In this document: piece by piece, positions 1 to 8,322 of the stretch | Numbering within the stretch: the first letter of the stretch is position 1 | How the letters are laid out: each line of letters begins with the position of its first letter | Assembly (NCBI GenBank): GCA_016284175.1 | Contig: JAEEOJ010000077.1 | Span: 1 to 64,000, forward strand | Source: Lachnospiraceae bacterium | Lineage (GTDB): Bacteria; Bacillota; Clostridia; Lachnospirales; Lachnospiraceae | DNA: 64,000 bases | Reading direction: 5' to 3' | Notes under the pieces: model-generated | Told to the model about the DNA's origin: nothing | What the model saw: only the letters and a program-made list of their open reading frames with translations | Database searches by the model: none | Made by a program: the position numbers and the translations under genes

Positions 1-62
1 GTCCAAGGTGTAAGCACAGTAATGTGTTCAGCTGATGGTCACTAATAGGTCGAAAGCTTATC
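1..62 (+). rRNA. 23S rRNA, 3' end (partial)
   Basis: The first bases match the conserved 3' end of bacterial 23S rRNA: a short helix around 'taagcacagtaatgtgttc' and the 'ctaataggtcgaaagctta' terminal strand. The rest of the gene lies upstream of the window. The 3' boundary is approximate. The next 60 bases (ending 'gtgttcggttttgaagg') look like the spacer that pairs with the 23S leader during processing. No 5S gene fits between here and the tRNAs. Confidence 0.85.
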
Positions 63-122
63 CAGGTTTAGGTTAAAATCTAGTTTAAAGAATTCTGTGT
101 TCGGTTTTGAAGGTACAAACAA

Positions 123-196
123 GGCCTAGTGGCTCAGTTGGTTAGAGCGCCGCCCTGTCACGGCGGAGGTCGTCGGTTCGAGTCCGATCTGGGTCG
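123..196 (+). tRNA. tRNA-Asp (GTC)
   Basis: Full cloverleaf of 74 nt. The acceptor pairs GGCCTAG with CTGGGTC, the D-arm and GGTTCGAGTCC T-arm are normal, and the anticodon loop CTGTCAC carries GTC at 157-159. The discriminator is G, as expected for tRNA-Asp. CCA is not encoded. Confidence 0.97.
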
Positions 197-230
197 TTTC
201 AACATAAGGTTGAAGATATTTACTTTGCGT

Positions 231-303
231 GGGGTCTTAGCTCAGCTGGGAGAGCATCTGCCTTACAAGCAGAGGGTCACAGGTTCGAGCCCTGTAGGCC
301 CCA
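231..303 (+). tRNA. tRNA-Val (TAC)
   Basis: 73-nt cloverleaf with acceptor GGGGTCT/AGGCCCC and discriminator A. The anticodon loop CTTACAA carries TAC. Second tRNA of the cluster behind the rRNA operon. CCA is not encoded. Confidence 0.97.
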
Positions 304-315
304 CTCACATTATAT

Positions 316-397
316 GGATGGGTTCCCGAGTGGCCAAAGGGGGCAGACTGTAAATCTGTTAGCGACGCTTTCGGTGGTTCGAATCCACCTCCATCCA
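316..397 (+). tRNA. tRNA-Tyr (GTA)
   Basis: 82-nt class II tRNA with a long variable arm (about 358-372) and anticodon GTA at 350-352. The acceptor GGATGGG pairs with TCCATCC (one G-U), and the discriminator is A. Confidence 0.97.
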
Positions 398-433
398 TTT
401 GGCAAAAGCCATGGAAGTATCAAACTTCAATGC

Positions 434-506
434 CGCGGGGTAGAGCAGCTGGAAGCTCGTCGGGCTCATAACCCGGAGGTCGTAGGTTCGAATCCTTCCC
501 CCGCTA
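434..506 (+). tRNA. initiator tRNA-fMet (CAT)
   Basis: 73-nt tRNA with anticodon CAT. It has the initiator hallmarks: an unpaired first acceptor position (C1 opposite U72) and three consecutive G-C pairs at the base of the anticodon stem (GGG/CCC). Confidence 0.96.
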
Positions 507-510
507 TTAT

Positions 511-583
<73 letters not shown>

Positions 584-597
584 TCTTTTATTACCCA

Positions 598-622
598 AAA
601 TTCACCGAAAGGTGATTTTTTT
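598..622 (+). terminator. Rho-independent terminator of the rRNA/tRNA operon
   Basis: Stem TCACC/GGTGA with a GAAA tetraloop, flanked by A's and followed by seven T's. It lies 15 nt after tRNA-Phe. Confidence 0.85.
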
Positions 623-662
623 ATACTCAAAATCCTGAAAAATCCCTATTTATAAGCATTTG

Positions 663-701
663 CAACCGCAGGTTGACAAATTGATAAGTCCGATTGTTAG
701 A
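663..701 (+). promoter_or_regulatory. Inverted repeat over a possible -35 box, upstream of the XRE gene
   Basis: Inverted repeat CAACC-GCA-GGTTG (663-675) overlaps TTGACA (673-678). 'TTGCAACCG' recurs about 42 bp downstream. The -10 box is weak (around 697-702). An operator for the XRE protein encoded next is plausible but not shown. Confidence 0.3.
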
Positions 702-810
702 TTGCAACCGGATATTTTCATATGATTTCCTTGTAAAGACAAGGGCAAAACGATAAACTGTAATTGCCCGATGATGAAATTCAGAGGGCATGGCCCGGAA
801 AGGATATTTT

Positions 811-1797
811 ATGATATTAGCAGATAAGATTATTAATGAAAGAAAAAAGAACGGCTGGTCTCAGGAAGAACTCGCTGAGATGCTTTCGGTTTCCAGACAG
901 TCGGTTTCTAAATGGGAGAGCGCACAGGCGGTTCCAGATCTTAACAGAATCATTAAGATGGCCGAGATCTTTGGTGTCAGCACCGATTATCTTTTAAAAG
1001 ATGAAATAGAAGCAGTTGAAAATACTGCCGGAGATTTTGTTGAAACTGATTCTAATATAAGAAAAGTTTCTCTTGAAGATGCGCAAAGGTATATTAAAAC
1101 GGTTAAGAAAAACACTCCGAGCGCAGTTATAGCTACAATGCTTTTTGTTTTATGCCCCGTTACACTTATTATTCTTGGGGGTGTCACGGAATATGTTCCG
1201 GGATCCATTACTGAGCCCATTGCGGCATTAATCGGAATTATAGTTTTATTAATTGCCGTTATTTCAGGCATAGCTCTCTGGATTGCTGTTGAAGCAAAGG
1301 AAAAAGAATTCGATTTCTTTGATAAAGAAGATTATGATACTCTTTACGGAGTAGACGGTATGGCCAAAGAAGCAAAAGCTTCCTTCGAAAAAATAAGGGT
1401 TCCCCTTCTTGTTGCAGCCATAGCCTTATGTATTTTCTCTCCTGTCGGAGTACTTACCACGGGATTTCTGGAAGCACCCGAGATGGTTATTGTAAGTATG
1501 GTGGGTCTTCTTCTTATAATGATTGCGGTCGCTGTCGGAATATTTATTTATCTGGCCAGAAACTCAAGCATTTATTCAAATCTTCTCATGGAAAACAAGC
1601 TTAACCGCGAACAGCGGGAAAGAAAACGCGTAATCGGCAAAATTTCCGGAGCATATTGGTGTATAGCGGTTGCTGTATTCCTGGTACTCGGCTTAGGCTT
1701 TGACAGATGGGAAATCGCCGGAGTTTTATTCCCCGTTGCTGGCGTACTCTTTGCCGCAATTTTAGCTATAGTAAAGATCTTTGCCAACGATGACTGA
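811..1797 (+). CDS. XRE-family regulator with a six-helix membrane domain
   Basis: An N-terminal helix-turn-helix (residues about 4-58, with WSQEELAEMLSVSRQSVSKWE) is followed by a linker and about six hydrophobic segments (roughly residues 107-128, 135-160, 195-217, 224-248, 276-292, 298-320). This is the common Clostridia architecture of a membrane-tethered XRE regulator; the signal it senses is unknown. An earlier ATG at 790 is in frame, but AGGA at 801-804 sits correctly for the ATG at 811, and homologues start MxxADKI. It stands alone between two terminators, so it is probably monocistronic. Confidence 0.8.
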   Translation: MILADKIINERKKNGWSQEELAEMLSVSRQSVSKWESAQAVPDLNRIIKMAEIFGVSTDYLLKDEIEAVENTAGDFVETDSNIRKVSLEDAQRYIKTVKKNTPSAVIATMLFVLCPVTLIILGGVTEYVPGSITEPIAALIGIIVLLIAVISGIALWIAVEAKEKEFDFFDKEDYDTLYGVDGMAKEAKASFEKIRVPLLVAAIALCIFSPVGVLTTGFLEAPEMVIVSMVGLLLIMIAVAVGIFIYLARNSSIYSNLLMENKLNREQRERKRVIGKISGAYWCIAVAVFLVLGLGFDRWEIAGVLFPVAGVLFAAILAIVKIFANDD

Positions 1798-1825
1798 TAA
1801 TAAATCATAAAAGATATAAAACAAA

Positions 1826-1862
1826 GGGCTCTGTATCATAAAAGATACAGGGCCTTTTTTTA
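1826..1862 (+). terminator. Rho-independent terminator after the XRE gene
   Basis: Long stem GGCTCTGTATC/GATACAGGGCC followed by seven T's, about 30 nt after the stop codon. Confidence 0.92.
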
Positions 1863-1886
1863 ATCAAAAAAAATTTCAAAAAAAGA

Positions 1887-1938
1887 TGGACAAATCTAAA
1901 AATTGTGATATTATATATTTACCGACCGAACGGTCGGT
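1887..1938 (+). promoter_or_regulatory. Promoter and TetR-type operator of the RND exporter operon
   Basis: -35 TGGACA (1887-1892), 16-bp spacer, -10 TATTAT (1909-1914). Starting at 1921, about where transcription should begin, is ACCGACCG-AA-CGGTCGGT, a perfect inverted repeat with 8-bp arms and a 2-bp centre. Palindromes of this kind are typical TetR-family operators. The TetR gene at 6030 is the last gene of the same operon, which suggests autorepression. Confidence 0.8.
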
Positions 1939-2045
1939 CGAAAAATCGGATATTAAAAAATGTCCGAGGTTTTTATTTTTTTCGCCAAAATTAAGCATTT
2001 TTCCTGTTTTCGGATAAAACAGAGTATATAAAACGGAGTTTTTTT

Positions 2046-5000
2046 ATGTCTAAATACAGTGTCAGAAAACCTTATACAGTTCTCGTCGGAGTGCTGCTTG
2101 TAATAGTTCTCGGAATTGTTTCGGTTACGAGAATGACTGCGGATCTTTTACCCGATATGAATCTGCCGTACGTAATCGTTATCACGGCTTATCCCGGAGC
2201 GAGTCCCGAAGAGGTGGAGCGAAATGTTACAGCACCCATAGAAGCACAGATGGCGACGACATCCAATATCGAATCCATACAGTCCATGTCTTACAACAAC
2301 TATTCGCTGGTTATCCTCGAATACGGTCAGAACAGTAATATGGATTCGGTTGTCATTCAGATGCAGCAGAAACTCGATCAGGTATCGGGTTCTTTCCCGA
2401 CAGGGGTTGCATCTCCTCTTATCATGCAGATTGATCCTTCCATGCTGCCTGTAATGGTTGCATCGGCTGATGTTGAGGGACTTGATCAGATTCAGATCAC
2501 GGACTATGTAAATACCACGATTGTTCCTTATCTGGAAAGTGTCGAAGGTGTTGCGAGCGTATCGACCATAGGCAGTGTCGAAGAGAAGATAGAGATTACG
2601 TTAGACGAGAAAAAGATTGAAAAGATCAACAAAGACGTAGTCAAAAAAATCGACGAAGGTTTTGAGGATGCTCAGAAAGAAATCGACGAAGCAAAGGAAA
2701 AAATGGAAGAAGGCGAGCAGGCGTTAAAAGACGGTCAGAGCAAACTCGCCAAAGAACTTGCCAACGGTGCCAACGAACTTGTAAACGGCAAAATCCAGGC
2801 TTATGTCGGCGAAGCCACAATCGAGACCAATCTTGCCACTCTTAAAATGGTTAAACCCATCCTCGAGAGAGCGGTCAATGCGGTTAATTCATACAATCAG
2901 CTTGCCACTGCGTACAGAGAGCAGAACAATATGGCAAACACATATCAGAATCTGCTTAATAATGCTTCGGATGAAGATATTATGAAAGCAACGGGTATGA
3001 CCAAGGAACAGCTTACGGCCATGCTCGGACAGATTCAGAATGAACCTCCCGCAGAGGAACCGAGCAAGGAAGAAGTACAGGCTGCGCTTGATACATTAAA
3101 AGCCAACGGAATAGATCTTTCGGCTATCGGAATAACAGCGGATATAACGGATATGCCTTCGCTTTCGGCTCAGCTTTCGCAGTCGCTTGCACAGGTCAAT
3201 TCATCGATTGCGACTCTTGAAGCGGCCAAACAGCCTTTGGCGGAAGGCAAGATTACTCTTGACGATGCATACAAAAAATTAAACGAAGGTCTTATAAACG
3301 GAATTATTGAGATAAGCAGAGGTGCTTCCGAACTTGCCAACGGAAAAGCGGCTCTTGAGCAGGGCCAGGCTCAGCTTGATCAGGCCAAGGAAGAAGCCAA
3401 GAAGGCTTCGGATATTTCAAGTATCGTAACGGCGGAAATGCTCGGCAATCTTATCATTGCACAGGATTTCTCGATGCCCGCGGGATATGTTGCCGAAGGT
3501 AACAATCAGTATCTCGTAAATGTCGGAGACAGCGTTAATACCGTTGAAGACCTCGAAAATATGGTACTTTTGGACCTCGGTATGGACGGCATAGAACCTA
3601 TCTGCGTTAAGGACGTTGCCAAAGTCGAAGTAGTTAACAACGCAGCGGATTCTTACTCAAAGATAAACGGAAACCCTGCGGTAATGCTTTCCATCGAAAA
3701 GCAGACGGGTTATTCCACGGGCGATGTAACGGACCGCCTTTTAGAGAGATTCAAACAGATGGAGGAAGAAACTCCCGAGCTTAACATGGCTGTTCTGATG
3801 AATCAGGGTATCTATATCGACATAGTTGTATCCAGTGTCCTTCAGAACATGTTAATCGGTGCCGCACTGGCAATCATCATACTGATTATTTTCTTAAAAG
3901 ATTTTAAATCAACCTTTATTATCGGCTGTTCGATTCCTTTAAGCGTAATATTCGCAATAGTACTCATGTATTTTTCGAAGATTACGTTAAATATCGTATC
4001 TCTTTCCGGTCTTGCGCTCGGAATAGGTATGCTGGTGGATAACTCCATCGTTGTAATCGAAAATATATACAGGTTAAGAAAAGAAGGCGTAACGGTTAAA
4101 AAAGCCGCAGCCGAAGGTGCGAGAGGCGTAGGCGGAGCGATTGCCGCATCCACACTCACCACGATCTGTGTATTCGTGCCAATAGTCTTTTCAAAGGGTA
4201 TTACCAAGCAGCTATTCGTCGACATGGCTTTGACCGTAGGATATACGCTCGGTGCATCGCTTATAGTTGCGCTCACATTCGTTCCCGCAGCCGCTTCAAT
4301 GATGATAAAAGACGGCGAAGAAAAGCAGACCAGGCTTTTTGACAGGATAAGGGACGGATACGGTTTTGCCTTAAGCAAAATATTAAAATTCAAACCCCTT
4401 GTGTTTGTGCTTGCTCTCATTCTCCTTGCAACGAGCCTTTACGCAGGCTTTTACAGAGGCTTTTCATTCTTTGATATGGATATCGAAACCGACCAGATTT
4501 CGATGAGCGTATCCCTTCCCGAGGAATCGGATATGACCGAAGAAGACTTAATGGAAATGTGCGATGAAGTCACGGAGAGAATCAGCGACATCGAAGGTAT
4601 AGATACAATCGGCGCAATGATCGGTTCGGGCAGCGTACTCGGAGCCTTCGGAATGGGCGGAGGCGGCGGAAGCGCCACATTCTATATTCTTTTAGACGAA
4701 AACAGCAAACGTAAAATGAAGGATATTCAGGCCGATATTGTAGAACGTACCAAAGACCTTGACTGCAATGTCAGCGTAACCACATCTTCCTCGGATATGA
4801 GCTCTTTTATGGGCGACGGATTATCTGTAATGGTTAAGGGACGTGACCTTGATAAAATCAGGGAATACACCAAAGAAGTGGTTAAAATCATGGAAGAAAC
4901 ACCCGGCGTAATCGATATTAACGACGGCCTCGACGATACCACGCCCTGCCTTAAAATCCACGTGGATAAAGTTAAGGCGATGGAGTATCAGATGACGACG

Positions 5001-6011
5001 GCTCAGGTTTACATGGAAGTAATGAAAGCCATGATGCCTTCCACCGCAACGGCCAATCTGTCTGCAGACATAAAAGATTATGACATCTACGTAATCGCTG
5101 ACGAGCAGAAAGATACCACTTTACAGGATATTAAAAACCTCAAATTCGACTATACAAACCGCGAAGGAGAGCACGAGGAAGTGCCTCTTTCAAAGATAGT
5201 TACATTCGAAGAAACCGACACATTAAACATCATCAACCGTGATTCGCAGACCAAGTATATTTCGGTGTCCGCGCAGGTTGACGCAGACCACAATATCTCA
5301 TTCGTCGGTAACGAACTTGAAAACCGTTTCAAGCAGATCGACATGATTGAAGGATACAAGATTGAGATGAGCGGTGAAGATGAAATGATTAAAGATGCAA
5401 TGCAGCAGGTAGCATTAATGCTTGCGCTCGCAGTCATTTTCATTTACCTTATAATGGTGGCCCAGTTCCAGTCATTCCTTTCACCGTTTATCATCATGTT
5501 TACGATTCCGCTTGCGTTCACCGGTGGCTTCTTCGCACTCTTTATAACGCACAACAATGTATCGGTTATCGGTGCGCTCGGCTTCGTAATGTTAGCCGGA
5601 ATCATAGTTAACAACGGTATCGTAATGGTAGACTACATCAATCAGCTGCGTGAAGGCGGAATGAGTAAAAAAGAGGCAATTGTCGAATCGGCCAGAACCA
5701 GACTTCGTCCGATTTTGATGACCACTCTTACCACCGTAATTTCGATGTCGACATTAGCACTCGGAATCGGCGGCGGCTCTGCGATGATGCAGCCCATGGC
5801 GATAGTTATGATCGGCGGTCTGATTTACGGAACGCTGCTTACACTGATTGTAGTTCCGTGTCTCTATGACGTATTCAATTCGAATAAGTCAATGAAGGTC
5901 GACGAGTACGGCGAGCTCATAAAAGATGAGGAAAATGTTCCTCAGAATGTATCGCTTGTTTTAGAAGCAAATACTGTAAATGAAGACTTGAAATTTGAGA
6001 AACTGGGTTAA
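2046..6011 (+). CDS. RND-family efflux permease with a built-in coiled-coil insert
   Basis: 1321 residues of the hydrophobe/amphiphile RND exporter family. The N-terminal helix (about residues 12-30) and the RND helices around residues 597-770 and 1130-1285 are clear. The family motif GMLVDNSIVVIEN has a single Asp (about 665) where AcrB has Asp-Asp; GIIVNNGIVMVDYIN is the C-terminal equivalent. Residues about 195-455 are a long charged, heptad-like insert (KEKMEEGEQALKDGQSKLAK and similar) that AcrB does not have. No membrane-fusion or outer-membrane gene is adjacent, as expected in a Gram-positive. It probably exports an amphipathic toxic compound or lipid; the substrate is unknown. Confidence 0.9.
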   Translation: MSKYSVRKPYTVLVGVLLVIVLGIVSVTRMTADLLPDMNLPYVIVITAYPGASPEEVERNVTAPIEAQMATTSNIESIQSMSYNNYSLVILEYGQNSNMDSVVIQMQQKLDQVSGSFPTGVASPLIMQIDPSMLPVMVASADVEGLDQIQITDYVNTTIVPYLESVEGVASVSTIGSVEEKIEITLDEKKIEKINKDVVKKIDEGFEDAQKEIDEAKEKMEEGEQALKDGQSKLAKELANGANELVNGKIQAYVGEATIETNLATLKMVKPILERAVNAVNSYNQLATAYREQNNMANTYQNLLNNASDEDIMKATGMTKEQLTAMLGQIQNEPPAEEPSKEEVQAALDTLKANGIDLSAIGITADITDMPSLSAQLSQSLAQVNSSIATLEAAKQPLAEGKITLDDAYKKLNEGLINGIIEISRGASELANGKAALEQGQAQLDQAKEEAKKASDISSIVTAEMLGNLIIAQDFSMPAGYVAEGNNQYLVNVGDSVNTVEDLENMVLLDLGMDGIEPICVKDVAKVEVVNNAADSYSKINGNPAVMLSIEKQTGYSTGDVTDRLLERFKQMEEETPELNMAVLMNQGIYIDIVVSSVLQNMLIGAALAIIILIIFLKDFKSTFIIGCSIPLSVIFAIVLMYFSKITLNIVSLSGLALGIGMLVDNSIVVIENIYRLRKEGVTVKKAAAEGARGVGGAIAASTLTTICVFVPIVFSKGITKQLFVDMALTVGYTLGASLIVALTFVPAAASMMIKDGEEKQTRLFDRIRDGYGFALSKILKFKPLVFVLALILLATSLYAGFYRGFSFFDMDIETDQISMSVSLPEESDMTEEDLMEMCDEVTERISDIEGIDTIGAMIGSGSVLGAFGMGGGGGSATFYILLDENSKRKMKDIQADIVERTKDLDCNVSVTTSSSDMSSFMGDGLSVMVKGRDLDKIREYTKEVVKIMEETPGVIDINDGLDDTTPCLKIHVDKVKAMEYQMTTAQVYMEVMKAMMPSTATANLSADIKDYDIYVIADEQKDTTLQDIKNLKFDYTNREGEHEEVPLSKIVTFEETDTLNIINRDSQTKYISVSAQVDADHNISFVGNELENRFKQIDMIEGYKIEMSGEDEMIKDAMQQVALMLALAVIFIYLIMVAQFQSFLSPFIIMFTIPLAFTGGFFALFITHNNVSVIGALGFVMLAGIIVNNGIVMVDYINQLREGGMSKKEAIVESARTRLRPILMTTLTTVISMSTLALGIGGGSAMMQPMAIVMIGGLIYGTLLTLIVVPCLYDVFNSNKSMKVDEYGELIKDEENVPQNVSLVLEANTVNEDLKFEKLG

Positions 6012-6029
6012 TTAACGGGGGTTAAGGAA

Positions 6030-6683
6030 ATGAAAAACGAAGAACTTTACGGATACATAAAAGAAATGGAAAATCTTCCCGAAAAGGAAGTTAAAATATA
6101 TGCCGCAGTAGGAGCACTCATAAAAGAAGGAAAAGACGTTTCTAACCTTACAATCAGCGAAATCTCCAATCGCGCCGGCATAGGAAAAGGCACAACATAC
6201 GAGTATTTTGACAGCAAGGAAGAACTTATTTACAAAGCCCTTCATTATTTTGTAATCGATTCGTTAAAAGTCGTTCTTTTAAAAATGTTAAACGAAGGCT
6301 CTTTTAAGGATAAGTTTTATTCGATCATGGATTACATGTGGGAAAGCCGTTTAGGCGAAGACACCATTCAGTCCATTATGAGTTTCGTGCGTAATTTAAG
6401 TCCCGCATTAAAGGAAGCACCTGTAAAAGAAAATCCTGAAAAATACGACCCCTGCACGGCGACCGCTTTTATTGAAATGCTTTTAAAACAGTACCTTAAT
6501 TCCGGTTTCGAAGAAGGCATATTCACCGAAGAAGACGATTCCTTCAGAAAAAACGTATTAAGTTCCCAGGTTCTTTTATTCCTTTTCCTTATGAAAGACA
6601 TAAGGGAAGAGAAGCGTAAAAAAGAAATCGAAGACTATGTTTATGACGGCATGATAATGCTTCTTAACTCAAGGAAAAAGTAA
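6030..6683 (+). CDS. TetR/AcrR-family repressor of the RND exporter
   Basis: 217 residues. The N-terminal TetR HTH is at about residues 17-62 (LTISEISNRAGIGKGTTYEYFDSKEELI), followed by an all-helical ligand-binding region of low conservation. It starts 18 nt after the exporter stop with a GGGGGTTAAGGA ribosome site, so the two genes are co-transcribed. The palindrome at the operon's promoter is its probable target, giving derepression when a pump substrate binds. Confidence 0.9.
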   Translation: MKNEELYGYIKEMENLPEKEVKIYAAVGALIKEGKDVSNLTISEISNRAGIGKGTTYEYFDSKEELIYKALHYFVIDSLKVVLLKMLNEGSFKDKFYSIMDYMWESRLGEDTIQSIMSFVRNLSPALKEAPVKENPEKYDPCTATAFIEMLLKQYLNSGFEEGIFTEEDDSFRKNVLSSQVLLFLFLMKDIREEKRKKEIEDYVYDGMIMLLNSRKK

Positions 6684-6695
6684 TTAAAATCTAAA

Positions 6696-6727
6696 AGATT
6701 GCGTGGTAATTAAACGCAATCTTTTTT
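6696..6727 (+). terminator. Rho-independent terminator after the TetR gene
   Basis: Nine-bp stem AGATTGCGT/ACGCAATCT with a T-run. Confidence 0.9.
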
Positions 6728-6761
6728 AATCTTTTGTAATTGTACAAAACCGCCTATGTTA

Positions 6762-6770
6762 TGGTATAAT
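6762..6770 (+). promoter_or_regulatory. Extended -10 promoter of degV
   Basis: TGG-TATAAT is an extended -10 with a perfect hexamer at 6765-6770. The -35 is weak (TTGTAC at 6740-6745, 19-bp spacing). Predicted transcription starts at about 6777, which places the ATG at 6780 almost at the transcript end and favours the ATG at 6801. Confidence 0.7.
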
Positions 6771-6800
6771 TAATTAACTATGAGAAAAGGAGCAAACAAG

Positions 6801-7652
6801 ATGGGCAAGACAGTAATTATAGCAGACAGCACCTGCGACCTTTCAAAAGAATTAATTGAAAAATATCAGATTGAAATTATTCCTCTTTGCATCATTATGG
6901 ATGACAAGAGTTATTTTGACGGCGTTGATACAACAGCCGCAGAAATAATCGAGTGGTCAAACAAAAACAAAACCACACCCAAGACTTCCGCAGCCAGCAT
7001 TGAACTGACAATGGATCACTTAAAGCCTCACAAGGAAGCCGGAGACGAAGTTATTTTCATCGGTATCTCTGAAGACATGAGTACCACATGTAACGTCATC
7101 CGCCTTGCTGCACAGGAACTCGATTATGATGAGGTTTATGTTATTAACTCCATGAACCTTTCCACAGGTATCGGACTTCAGGTAATAAGAGCCTGCGAAA
7201 TGCGTGACGAAGGAAAGAGCGCCGAAGAAATTTACGAAGCAATTAACGGCGCAAGAGATAAAGTCAGAGCAAGCTTCGTGCTCGATCAGCTTATATTCCT
7301 TTCAAGAGGCGGCAGATGCAACGCGGTTACCGCACTCCTTGCAAACGCACTTAAATTAAAGCCCAGGATTGAAGTTAAAATGGGCAAGATGGGCGTAGGC
7401 ACCAAGTACAGAGGAAAAATGCAGAAGGTTCTTATTTCATATGTGGACGATATGAAAGAAGATCTGCTTAAAGCTGATAAAAGAAGAGTATTTGTTACAT
7501 ACTGCTCGATGGATCACGAACTGGTTCAGCCTGTTGTTGACTATCTTAAGGAACTCAACTACTTTGACGAAATCCTTGAGACTCAGGCAGGCGGCGTTAT
7601 CACGAGCCACTGCGGACCCGGCACACTCGGCGTGCTCTTCTACCTTCAATAA
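6801..7652 (+). CDS. DegV-family fatty-acid-binding protein
   Basis: 283 residues with the DegV opening VIIADSTCDLSKEL and the late HCGPGTLGVLFY motif. DegV/FakB proteins bind one fatty acid in the cytoplasm and usually present it to the kinase FakA; no fakA is in the window. An upstream in-frame ATG at 6780 is unlikely, because AAAAGGAG at 6785-6792 fits the 6801 start. Confidence 0.9.
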   Translation: MGKTVIIADSTCDLSKELIEKYQIEIIPLCIIMDDKSYFDGVDTTAAEIIEWSNKNKTTPKTSAASIELTMDHLKPHKEAGDEVIFIGISEDMSTTCNVIRLAAQELDYDEVYVINSMNLSTGIGLQVIRACEMRDEGKSAEEIYEAINGARDKVRASFVLDQLIFLSRGGRCNAVTALLANALKLKPRIEVKMGKMGVGTKYRGKMQKVLISYVDDMKEDLLKADKRRVFVTYCSMDHELVQPVVDYLKELNYFDEILETQAGGVITSHCGPGTLGVLFYLQ

Positions 7653-7697
7653 TTACTACTAAGGGGAAAAGAACCTAAAAGGTTTTAAAAGATTTAA

Positions 7698-8288
7698 ATG
7701 GGAAAGATTTATTGTATCTGCGGAAAAAGTTCTTCCGGCAAAGATACTGTTTATAAAAGACTTTTGGCTGATGAGTCGCTTAAATTGAATCAGCTCGTAA
7801 CGTATACTACAAGGCCTATCAGAGAAGGCGAAGTAAACGGAAGAGAATATTTTTTCATCGATGAAGCACAGGCTATCAAGCTTCACGAAGAAGGCAAAAT
7901 CGTCGAATCGAGAGCATACAACACCGTCTTCGGAATATGGAAATACATGACCGTAGATGACGGCGACATCGAACTCAATGAGAAGAGTTACATCGTAATC
8001 GGCACACTCGAATCCTACGTTCAGATAAGAAACTACTTTGGCAAAGACAAAGTTGTTCCCGTAATGATTGACGTGGATGACGGCGAAAGACTTGAGAGAG
8101 CTCTTAAAAGAGAAAAACTTCAGCCTAATCCGAAATACGATGAAATGTGCAGAAGATTCTTAGCCGACTCGGCTGATTTTTCCGAAGATAAAGTCAGAAG
8201 TGCGGGTATCGAAAAAGTATTTGTAAACGACGTTCTCGAAGATTGCATAAACAGTGTACGCGAATATGTTTTAAGTATGGAAGCATAA
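7698..8288 (+). CDS. Guanylate-kinase-like P-loop protein
   Basis: 196 residues. P-loop CGKSSSGKDT at about residues 8-17, the guanylate-kinase segment VTYTTRPIREGEVNGREYFF, and the later RALKREKLQPNPKYDEMCRRF. The P-loop has Ser-Ser-Ser-Gly where Gmk normally has GPSGVGK, so it is a divergent paralogue rather than an obvious housekeeping gmk. It sits directly before holB, the place that thymidylate kinase (tmk) holds in Bacillus. Its ribosome site is weak, and translation may depend on the upstream transcript. Confidence 0.75.
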   Translation: MGKIYCICGKSSSGKDTVYKRLLADESLKLNQLVTYTTRPIREGEVNGREYFFIDEAQAIKLHEEGKIVESRAYNTVFGIWKYMTVDDGDIELNEKSYIVIGTLESYVQIRNYFGKDKVVPVMIDVDDGERLERALKREKLQPNPKYDEMCRRFLADSADFSEDKVRSAGIEKVFVNDVLEDCINSVREYVLSMEA

Positions 8289-8322
8289 AAACTTTATTGG
8301 GGATTACTAAAGGTGAATGACT

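Noticed and set aside
2803-2985. Small alternative-frame ORF inside the RND gene
   Set aside because: Out-of-frame shadow of the coiled-coil insert, with no ribosome site.
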